Shown here in pieces: positions 1 to 5,258 of a stretch of DNA of 7,087 nucleotides; position 1 is the stretch's first letter, and each line of letters begins with the position of its first letter. Source of the DNA: a bacterium (lineage in GTDB: Bacteria; JAMCPX01). Position numbers and translations under genes: made by a program. A model generated the notes under the pieces. The model was given only the letters and a program-made list of their open reading frames with translations. It did not search any database and was not told the DNA's origin. Location: NCBI GenBank assembly GCA_027364825.1, contig DAHXOM010000311.1, forward strand, positions 1 through 7,087. The letters run 5' to 3'.

Positions 1-1105
1 GCCAGAATCCTCCTTTGATACTGAGACCGGCCGTTGCTGTGCGATCCACGTCACTGAATACCCATGCCTCGGTATGCCCATCACTCCAGCCGAGACGGGA
101 AAAAACACCGACGTTTTTGGCAATCTCCTGTTCAAAGTTCAAACCAAAACCGTATTTGTAGCGGTAGTCACGCGTTGCAAAAATATCTGCTGGCCTGGCA
201 GGATTGCCTAGAGCTATTTGGTAGCTGCCCATGTGAGCGCGGTTCAGAAAGGCCTGGAAGCGTACCGCACCCGAATGACTGTGCAAGGTGAAGCGTTGTT
301 CCATTTCCGTAACCATGCCCCATGCATCGAAGAGATGTTCGTCCATCGCCATGCCGTTGGAAACGGCGGGCATTTGAAATAAACCATACCGCAGCGCCCA
401 TTCCGGCTGGTTCAGTTCAACGGCGAAGCCATTGGTGTAACCGAGCGAGTCCGCTGGATAATCCCATGCTTCATTTGCCATAAACACCCAGTTAAGGAAC
501 TGTGTACGAGGATCGCTGGCGTAGGTGTTGTTATCAAAAATATCTATTACACTTATCCGTCCAAGGGTGAGCGTAAGCCGCGAGCTATCTTGCATACCTG
601 CCAAGGTGAGCTGGCTATCCGCAATATTTTCCTGATTTCCTCCTAACTCGATGGTCTGGCGGATGAACAGTCGTGCTATGGCTACACCGGGTATACTCGT
701 ACCGAGGCGAAAGGCTTCTCCGTTAGGAAAACCTTCCACGCCGATCGTGTTGCCCAAACCAAAACCCTGCCACATCAATCCATCAATGTATGCCTCTGCA
801 CCATGCCATAGGCGGAATCCGGCAAACAAATCCAGTGAAACGGTTTCGCGTGTTTCACCACTGCTGGGAAGGCTGTTCGGTCCGGAATACTTCGCTGGAA
901 AGCTTGGATAACCTTGAACGATATCGGTATTCTGAACGTGCCAGTTCCAGATTTGTTCATCGGAAGCGGGGACAGGACTGTTTGTTTTTGCGATGGCCGT
1001 AGAATTGGTAAAAAAGATAAGTGGATAAACTATGCCTGCAAGTATAAAGCTGTAGCCGGCATTACGCCAGCTGTACTGGTATTTTTTAAGCTTAATATAT
1101 TGCAT
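1..1105 (-). CDS. OprB-family carbohydrate porin, 3' part cut off by the left window edge
   Basis: This is an outer-membrane beta-barrel porin of the OprB family (PF04966 type), whose characterised members pass sugars. The frame is open from ATG at 1105 to the window edge, giving 368 residues. The N-terminus is a signal peptide: a Lys/Arg-rich start, a hydrophobic stretch at about residues 18-33, and a likely cleavage after AIA near residue 40. Family hallmarks follow in order: YSGPNSLPSSGET, then DLFAGFRLWHGAEAY, QGFGLGNTIGVEGFPNGEAF, RLFIRQTIELGG, DPRTQFLNWVF, AWDYPADSLGYTNGFAVELNQ-like and FSRLGWSDGHTEAW. Relatives are about 420-480 residues, so roughly the last 100 are missing. ATG 1105 is the only usable start: the frame closes upstream at a TGA overlapping the TTGACA box, and no other start codon lies between. 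The Shine-Dalgarno is weak (GGAT). The actual substrate cannot be told from sequence. Confidence 0.9.
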   Translation of the reverse strand, partial: MQYIKLKKYQYSWRNAGYSFILAGIVYPLIFFTNSTAIAKTNSPVPASDEQIWNWHVQNTDIVQGYPSFPAKYSGPNSLPSSGETRETVSLDLFAGFRLWHGAEAYIDGLMWQGFGLGNTIGVEGFPNGEAFRLGTSIPGVAIARLFIRQTIELGGNQENIADSQLTLAGMQDSSRLTLTLGRISVIDIFDNNTYASDPRTQFLNWVFMANEAWDYPADSLGYTNGFAVELNQPEWALRYGLFQMPAVSNGMAMDEHLFDAWGMVTEMEQRFTLHSHSGAVRFQAFLNRAHMGSYQIALGNPARPADIFATRDYRYKYGFGLNFEQEIAKNVGVFSRLGWSDGHTEAWVFSDVDRTATAGLSIKGGFW

Positions 1106-1134
1106 TGCATAGTATCCATAAGTTATTGGTGTGC

Positions 1135-1163
1135 TCCATAGGATGTATCGTTTATTGTGTCAA
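1135..1163 (-). promoter_or_regulatory. probable sigma70-type promoter of the OprB-family porin
   Basis: On the minus strand a perfect TTGACA (1163-1158) is followed after 17 bases by TATGGA (1140-1135), a weak -10 box. Transcription would start near 1128, leaving a leader of about 23 bases before ATG 1105. The -35 box and spacing are good and the -10 is only a half match, so the call rests mainly on the perfect -35 placed correctly ahead of the gene. Confidence 0.45.
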
Positions 1164-1192
1164 GAAAATTCTCCGCAGATTTCAGTGCAGGC

Positions 1193-1223
1193 GGAACAGG
1201 ACTGGAATTTTAAGTCAGGTTCC
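1193..1223. repeat. imperfect inverted repeat between the Dabb gene and the porin promoter
   Basis: GGAACAGGACT (1193-1203) and AGTCAGGTTCC (1213-1223) are inverted copies with 9 of 11 positions pairing, separated by 9 A/T-rich bases. The repeat starts 17 bases past the Dabb stop and lies about 30 bases upstream of the porin -35 box. It could be a regulator site for the porin or a weak RNA hairpin ending the Dabb transcript. There is no T-tract in the minus direction, so an ordinary intrinsic terminator is unlikely. Confidence 0.35.
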
Positions 1224-1239
1224 TTCCCTTGCTGAAGTA

Positions 1240-1548
1240 CTATACCTCTATCTCATAATCCACTATCGTGCGTTTCTCACTGACCTTTCCCATGAACGCC
1301 GCAACTTCCTTATGGAGCGGGTGTCCCTGATATGCTTCCAATGCGTTTTTATCTTTGAACTCGGCGTATAAAACGACGTCGCAGGGAAGGCCGCTATTGA
1401 TGATATGTATTCCTACTTCCAGGTGAAACATATTTTCTATTTTACCGTTGAGTCCCTCAAGAAGCCCTTTTGCCAGTACCATGTTTTTCTGCTTTTCATT
1501 GCCTTCGGCAAATGCCGTAAACTCCCACATTACGATATGCTTTACCAT
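1240..1548 (-). CDS. Dabb (stress-responsive A/B barrel) domain protein
   Basis: A complete 102-residue protein that is a single Dabb domain (PF07876 type, dimeric alpha/beta ferredoxin-like barrel). Family signatures are the start MVKHIVMWEF, the helix-turn segment with LLEGLNGKI, then HLEVGIHI, DVVLYAEFKDKNALEAYQ, HPLHKEVAAFM and the terminal strand TIVDYEIEV. Most bacterial members of this size have no assigned reaction; relatives include plant stress proteins and some cyclases and decarboxylases, so no enzymatic role is claimed. The protein has no signal peptide and should be cytoplasmic. The start is secured by AGGAGG at 1562-1557, eight bases before ATG. It lies upstream of the porin on the same strand with a 134-base gap containing a separate promoter, so the two need not be co-transcribed. 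Confidence 0.93.
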   Translation of the reverse strand: MVKHIVMWEFTAFAEGNEKQKNMVLAKGLLEGLNGKIENMFHLEVGIHIINSGLPCDVVLYAEFKDKNALEAYQGHPLHKEVAAFMGKVSEKRTIVDYEIEV

Positions 1549-1678
1549 CGTTATGCCCTCCTTTATTCCCTCATAGATTTAAAAGTACATCCGATTTCTA
1601 TAGCATGTTGGAACGGAGTTTTCATATCTTTTCCGCATCTGGGAAGTTCAACAGCCCTTGGCTTCTGCCATAAAAACA

Positions 1679-1706
1679 TTGACACATGAACATCAAATAT
1701 CATAAA
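1679..1706 (+). promoter_or_regulatory. possible promoter of the DUF481 gene
   Basis: A perfect TTGACA at 1679-1684 is followed after 16 bases by CATAAA (1701-1706). A better -10 match, TATCAT at 1698-1703, lies too close at 13 bases. Transcription from the CATAAA box would begin near 1713, very near the Shine-Dalgarno at 1717, giving an unusually short leader. The -35 box is convincing; the rest is not. Confidence 0.3.
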
Positions 1707-1726
1707 AAAAGAAAAAGAGGAGAATT

Positions 1727-2737
1727 GTGTTTCCAGGACGATTCCACATTTTATTCATAAGCATTCTGTTCATCTTAGCCTTGAGCGCATGGACTGCTCA
1801 CGCGGATATCATCGTGCTCAACAATGGGACCACAATCACGGGGAAGATCACCGGGGGAGGGAAAGGAACACTTACCATCTCGACGGACTATTCCGAGCCT
1901 ATTTCCGTACACACGAGCGCAATCAAACAGATCACCATGGAAGAACCTATCAAGTTGCGCCTGAAGAACGGCAAGATACTCAAAGGAAAGCTCTCCATGA
2001 GTGCCCAGGGAAAACCCGAGATAATAACCAGCGGGGGAGTACCTGTTGGCCTGAACTGGGATGATGTTGAATCTTTCAATCCGCCGCCAAACGCGTGGTC
2101 CGGCACTATCACGGCTGGGGCCAATTCACAGTCCGGCAACACCAGACAGATGAATGCATCCATCGGGGCGAATGCCCTCTGGAAGGCAATAGCGGACAAT
2201 ATCAGCGCACAATTTCTCTACAATTATGCAGAGAATTCGGGAAAACTTTCTGCCCGTAATGTCTTCGGGTCGGCAAAGTATGAACACTTGTTTACACCTC
2301 ATGTTTATGGATATCTCGATATGGAGATGCTTTCGGATAAATTCATGGATCTCTATCTGCGTACCGTTGCAGGACCAGGCGCCGGATATCAGGTGTGGGA
2401 CGTTCCGTCGAGTACTCTATCGTTCGAAGTTGGTGTTTCATATTTTCACGAACATCACTTCGTGGGAAGGAGCAGCGGATGGTATACCGGACGTCTTGCC
2501 GGAACATTCCTATGGAATATCGCCAAAGCTTTCGCCTTCTCGGAATATTTCGTCATGTATAACAGGCTCGACAAGCAAAACAACTATACGACGAGGAACG
2601 AAGCGAGCATTACATCGGCATTACGGGCGAATCTTGCCCTCAAGGTGTCCAATGTCATCCAATACGACCGTACTCCGGCGCCCGGGATTTACAAGATGGA
2701 CATCTTCTGGATCCTCGGCCTTCAATACACTTTTTAA
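1727..2737 (+). CDS. DUF481 (YdiY-like) outer-membrane protein with two N-terminal beta-repeat units
   Basis: A 336-residue exported protein. Residues 1-26 are a clear signal peptide (hydrophobic core ILFISILFILALSAW, cleavage after AHA). Residues 27-120 hold two similar units, one with VLNNGTTITGKI and one with RLKNGKILKGKL, each closing on an Ile/Val-containing strand (AIKQI, DVESF). This small beta-repeat region often precedes DUF481. From residue 123 (WSGTITAGANSQSGNTR) to the end is the DUF481 domain (PF04338 type), a predicted beta-barrel in the outer membrane that ends in Tyr-Thr-Phe, the terminal aromatic used for barrel assembly. The function of the family is unknown. The start is GTG at 1727, supported by GAGGAG at 1717-1722 and by the signal peptide beginning immediately after it. 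The downstream membrane-protein gene starts 43 bases past the stop, so the two probably form an operon. Confidence 0.88.
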   Translation: MFPGRFHILFISILFILALSAWTAHADIIVLNNGTTITGKITGGGKGTLTISTDYSEPISVHTSAIKQITMEEPIKLRLKNGKILKGKLSMSAQGKPEIITSGGVPVGLNWDDVESFNPPPNAWSGTITAGANSQSGNTRQMNASIGANALWKAIADNISAQFLYNYAENSGKLSARNVFGSAKYEHLFTPHVYGYLDMEMLSDKFMDLYLRTVAGPGAGYQVWDVPSSTLSFEVGVSYFHEHHFVGRSSGWYTGRLAGTFLWNIAKAFAFSEYFVMYNRLDKQNNYTTRNEASITSALRANLALKVSNVIQYDRTPAPGIYKMDIFWILGLQYTF

Positions 2738-2780
2738 GGGATCGCAGGATCAGACTTCAAAATAAAGGAGGAAAAGGAAC

Positions 2781-3140
2781 ATGAGCAAGAGTGCTTTCTC
2801 TCTATTCGTTTTCGGCATCTATGCGGCAGTTGTCGGTATAGTGCTCATGGCAGCCCCCAATTTTATGCTTGGAATATTCGGAATTCCGCACACGAACGAA
2901 GTCTGGATCCGCATTGTCGGGGTCCTGGCGCTCGTTCTGGCATTCTACTACACCCAGGCGGCGCGCAAAGGTATCACCGGTTTTTTTGTGCTGACTGTCT
3001 ATACCCGGTCCACGTTCATTATTTTCCTTACCGCTTTTGTTCTGTTCGGTTTTGCCAGTCCGGCGATTATTCTGTTTGGGGTCATGGATTTGCTGGGAGC
3101 CGTTTGGACCGGACTATCCCTGAGGTCTGAAAAAAAGTAG
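2781..3140 (+). CDS. small membrane protein with four predicted transmembrane helices, function unknown
   Basis: A 119-residue, strongly hydrophobic protein that I do not assign to a named family. Four membrane helices are visible at about residues 6-26, 42-60, 67-90 and 93-115. Polar parts are limited to a short loop (FGIPHTNEVWIR, residues 33-44), a second loop (QAARKG, 59-64) and a basic tail ending SEKK. A Tyr-Tyr-x-x-Ala-Ala-Arg segment closes helix 2. Size and topology resemble small four-helix inner-membrane proteins of the DoxX/DUF4345 kind, but that is only a topological comparison. AAGGAGG at 2765-2771, nine bases before ATG, makes the start secure. It follows the DUF481 gene by 43 bases with no terminator between, so co-transcription is likely. 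No terminator is visible after its stop. Confidence 0.85.
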   Translation: MSKSAFSLFVFGIYAAVVGIVLMAAPNFMLGIFGIPHTNEVWIRIVGVLALVLAFYYTQAARKGITGFFVLTVYTRSTFIIFLTAFVLFGFASPAIILFGVMDLLGAVWTGLSLRSEKK

Positions 3141-3248
3141 TTGATATGTAGTCTGTCCCGCCCTCCGTTCTCTCTCCGTGGAGTATCCCGCAACCGTTGC
3201 TTTTGATGGGTTTGATAATCAACAGATTCTCCTATTGCATTTTTTGGG

Positions 3249-3254
3249 TATAAT
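3249..3254 (+). promoter_or_regulatory. TATAAT -10 box of the aldo/keto reductase promoter
   Basis: A perfect TATAAT at 3249-3254 lies 25 bases before ATG 3280, placing transcription start near 3261. At a 17-base spacing the -35 position (3226-3231, ATTCTC) is poor; TTGCAT at 3235-3240 is too close to serve. A small palindrome, TTGATAATCAA (3212-3222), sits just upstream of the -35 position, where an activator could bind. The box lies inside the upstream extension of the reading frame, which argues against any start earlier than 3280. Confidence 0.5.
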
Positions 3255-3279
3255 ACTATATTTTAAGAATGGAGTAATT

Positions 3280-4272
3280 ATGGAATTTGTCAGGATATCC
3301 GGTACAAATATCAAGGCATCGAGGATAGGCCTCGGCACATGGGCCATAGGCGGATGGATGTGGGGCGGCACAGACGAACAAACATCCATAAAAACCATAC
3401 TTTCTGCACTCGAATCCGGTATTAACCTTATCGATACCGCACCTATTTACGGGTTCGGCCGTTCGGAAGAAATCGTGGGAAAGGCCCTCGCAGAGTACAA
3501 AAAGAGAGACAAGGTAATCATTGCAACAAAGGTAGGACTTGAATGGATAGACAGTAGAGTGTGGCGCAACTCAAGCAGACAGCGCATACTCAAGGAAATA
3601 GACGATTCCCTGAAACGCCTGAGAACGGATTACATAGATATCTACCAGATCCACTGGCCTGATCCCGCTGTCCCGTTTGAGGAAACCGCAGAAACGATGC
3701 TGGAACTTTTTAAGCAGGGAAAAATCAGGGCAATCGGTGTGAGCAATTACTCCACGGAACAGATGGATGCATTCAGAAAGACAGCCGCGATCAATACTGC
3801 ACAGCCGCCGTACAACATATTCGAAAGGGCCATTGAGAAGGACGTGCTTCCGTACTGCATGAACAATCATATAACAACGCTTACTTACGGTGCGCTCTGC
3901 AGGGGCCTGCTCAGCAACAGGATGAGGCCGGATACACGGTTTACCGGAGATGACCTGCGCAAGGTCGATCCGAAGTTCAAACAGCCGCGCTACGGACAAT
4001 ACCTGAAGGCCGTTGAGGCACTCGATGAACTGGCAATGAAAAATTACGGGAAACGGGTCATCCATCTCGCGGTACGCTGGCTGCTCGATCAGGGCGCTGA
4101 CATAGCGCTCTGGGGCGCGAGAAGACCGGAACAGCTGGATCCGATCAAAGAGATTGCCGGCTGGTCGATAAACGAGAATGCAAAAAAGGCCATAGACAAG
4201 ATCCTGGAAGACACGATCAAAGACCCGGCGGGTCCGGAATTCATGGCACCGCCTGTACGCCGGCAGAAATAA
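3280..4272 (+). CDS. aldo/keto reductase, NAD(P)H-dependent
   Basis: A complete 330-residue cytoplasmic aldo/keto reductase, a (beta/alpha)8 barrel that reduces aldehydes or ketones using NAD(P)H. The catalytic tetrad is intact: Asp52 and Tyr57 in DTAPIYG, Lys84 in ATKVG and His125 in YQIHWPDP. Other family marks are GLGTWAIGG near the N-terminus, the GKIRAIGVSNYS segment (147-158), and WGARRPEQL (278-286), which sits where the cofactor phosphate-binding loop is expected. The pattern resembles the IolS/Gsp69 side of the superfamily; the substrate cannot be predicted. The frame extends upstream to a GTG at 3178, but ATG 3280 is preferred: it follows GGAG (3271-3274) by five bases, it begins the usual N-terminal strand, and the likely -10 box lies between the two candidates. 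It stands alone, with 139 bases before it and over 400 non-coding bases after it. Confidence 0.95.
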   Translation: MEFVRISGTNIKASRIGLGTWAIGGWMWGGTDEQTSIKTILSALESGINLIDTAPIYGFGRSEEIVGKALAEYKKRDKVIIATKVGLEWIDSRVWRNSSRQRILKEIDDSLKRLRTDYIDIYQIHWPDPAVPFEETAETMLELFKQGKIRAIGVSNYSTEQMDAFRKTAAINTAQPPYNIFERAIEKDVLPYCMNNHITTLTYGALCRGLLSNRMRPDTRFTGDDLRKVDPKFKQPRYGQYLKAVEALDELAMKNYGKRVIHLAVRWLLDQGADIALWGARRPEQLDPIKEIAGWSINENAKKAIDKILEDTIKDPAGPEFMAPPVRRQK

Positions 4273-4275
4273 TAT

Positions 4276-4291
4276 CCCGCGCGAGTGCGGG
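4276..4291 (+). terminator. weak hairpin just after the aldo/keto reductase
   Basis: CCCGC (4276-4280) pairs with GCGGG (4287-4291) around a six-base loop, three bases past the stop codon. Position suits a terminator, but the stem is only five base pairs and no T-run follows, so it may only protect the mRNA end or be chance. Confidence 0.25.
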
Positions 4292-4690
4292 CACACAGCA
4301 AAACTGGGTTGAGTAATCACGGTTTTATAAATCAATAAGTTAAAGATTGATTCGTCGTCCAGTCCTCGGCGGAACTCCTTGCTATGACATGCAGCGGCTT
4401 ATTCAACAGCCTGTAAAGGCCTGATTCCGTTTCCGTGGATTTTTCTCTGAAGGAATTCCGTGTAAGACAAAATCCTACAAGGTTATCATTCTTATGCTGA
4501 TAGACGGTGACATCCACTATCTATTAGGATATGCCCATGATCAAGGTCAGATATATTTTTCAGCCGACTCTATGATGTCGTGGGTATTGAGATCGCAGGT
4601 TTTTGTAGCAGCTGTCTCCTTAAAGAACTTACGAAAAAGGTTTACGTCATGATCAAATTGGTGTAATACAAAATATGATTTCACAAATTG

Positions 4691-4697
4691 AAGGAGG
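4691..4697 (+). promoter_or_regulatory. ribosome binding site that fixes the bacterioferritin start
   Basis: AAGGAGG lies five bases before ATG 4703. It rules out the in-frame TTG at 4688, which lies upstream of this site and has no ribosome binding site of its own. Confidence 0.9.
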
Positions 4698-4702
4698 ATA
4701 AA

Positions 4703-5176
4703 ATGAAAGGAAACAAGAAGATCATTGAGCACTTGAATGCACGTTTGTCTGAGGAATTAACCGCTATAAATCAGTATATGGTTCATGCCCAGATGTGTGA
4801 GAACTGGAAGTACGCCAGGCTGCACAAGATAATAGAGAAGCGGGCCATTGATGAAATGAAGCATGCTGAAAAGCTTATAGACAGGGTCCTTTTCCTCGAA
4901 GGGGTTCCGGTCGTCAGCAAACTGAATAAACTCTATATCGGTGCTCAAGTGCCGGTAATGCATGAGAATGACCGCACCGCCGAAGAAGTTGCAATACGCG
5001 GCTATAACGAGAGCATCCGTTTGGCTGTCGAAGTTGGAGACAACGGTACCAGCGAGCTTCTTAAGGCAATCCTTAAGGAAGAAGAGGACCACATTGACTG
5101 GCTCGAGAGCCAGCTTGACCAGCTTAAGCAGATGGGTACCCAGAACTACCTGACGGAGCAGATAGAAAAAGAATAA
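4703..5176 (+). CDS. bfr: bacterioferritin, haem-binding iron-storage protein
   Basis: A complete 157-residue bacterioferritin (E. coli Bfr is 158), a four-helix-bundle subunit of the 24-mer cage that oxidises Fe(II) at a di-iron centre and stores it as a ferric mineral. All six ferroxidase ligands fall at the E. coli numbers: Glu18, Glu51, His54, Glu94, Glu127 and His130; Tyr25 is also kept. Met52, the axial ligand that binds haem b between paired subunits, is present (DEMKHAEK), which separates it from haem-free ferritins. The inner-surface iron site of E. coli (His46, Asp50) is only half kept: Asp50 is there but residue 46 is Lys. Family landmarks include AINQYMVHAQM, LFLEGVP, HIDWLESQLD and the QNYL tail. 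It converges on norB across a shared terminator. No ferredoxin (bfd) partner is visible in the window. Confidence 0.97.
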   Translation: MKGNKKIIEHLNARLSEELTAINQYMVHAQMCENWKYARLHKIIEKRAIDEMKHAEKLIDRVLFLEGVPVVSKLNKLYIGAQVPVMHENDRTAEEVAIRGYNESIRLAVEVGDNGTSELLKAILKEEEDHIDWLESQLDQLKQMGTQNYLTEQIEKE

Positions 5177-5212
5177 TACCCGCTCCAGGCAGCTCTTCCT
5201 TGATTAGCCAAT

Positions 5213-5249
5213 AAAAAAGAGAGGGTCTTCTCTTCCCTCTCTTTTTTTT
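5213..5249. terminator. bidirectional intrinsic terminator between bfr and norB
   Basis: AAAAAAGAGAGGG (5213-5225) pairs perfectly over 13 bases with CCCTCTCTTTTTT (5235-5247) around a nine-base loop. A T-run (5242-5249) follows in the plus direction, and the A-run (5213-5218) gives a U-run in the minus direction. It lies 36 bases past the bfr stop and 9 bases past the norB stop, so it can end both converging transcripts. Confidence 0.95.
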
Positions 5250-5258
5250 CTACAATTC

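Larger units (their letters stand above)
4273..4702. other. 430-base stretch without a convincing gene
   Basis: Two short minus-strand frames exist here. One (4517-4332) starts with GTG and the other (4732-4547) would begin inside the bacterioferritin gene; neither has a Shine-Dalgarno or a recognisable domain. The 9-base word CATGATCAA occurs twice (4536-4544 and 4648-4656), each copy containing the palindrome TGATCA. Weak promoter-like elements for bacterioferritin are present: TTTACG (4641-4646), 17 bases, TAATAC (4664-4669), and separately TATGAT (4674-4679). The stretch is long for a leader and might hold a regulatory RNA or gene remnant, but nothing in it proves either. Confidence 0.5.

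Noticed and set aside
2226..2765. 179-codon plus-strand frame overlapping the DUF481 gene
   Set aside because: It starts inside the barrel domain in another frame, has no ribosome site, and its product is low-quality (rich in Arg, Ser and Thr, no domain).
3203..3222. FNR/DNR-like site made of TTGAT words upstream of the aldo/keto reductase
   Set aside because: The FNR pattern needs TTGAT, four bases, ATCAA. Here two TTGAT words are in direct orientation, and the ATCAA follows the second after only one base, so the spacing is wrong.
3571..4335. 254-codon open frame on the minus strand
   Set aside because: It lies wholly opposite the aldo/keto reductase, whose catalytic tetrad and family motifs are clear. 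It has no recognisable domain or Shine-Dalgarno, so it is a codon-bias shadow.
4332..4517. 61-codon minus-strand frame after the aldo/keto reductase
   Set aside because: GTG start with a stop directly upstream, no Shine-Dalgarno, no recognisable motif. It could be a remnant but there is nothing to name it.
4688..4702. Earlier TTG start for bacterioferritin
   Set aside because: The AAGGAGG ribosome site lies between this TTG and ATG 4703, and starting at ATG puts all ligands at the standard bacterioferritin numbers.
4547..4732. 61-codon minus-strand frame before bacterioferritin
   Set aside because: Its start lies inside the bfr gene and opposite the bfr ribosome site; no Shine-Dalgarno. The C-terminal part looks protein-like but matches no family I know.
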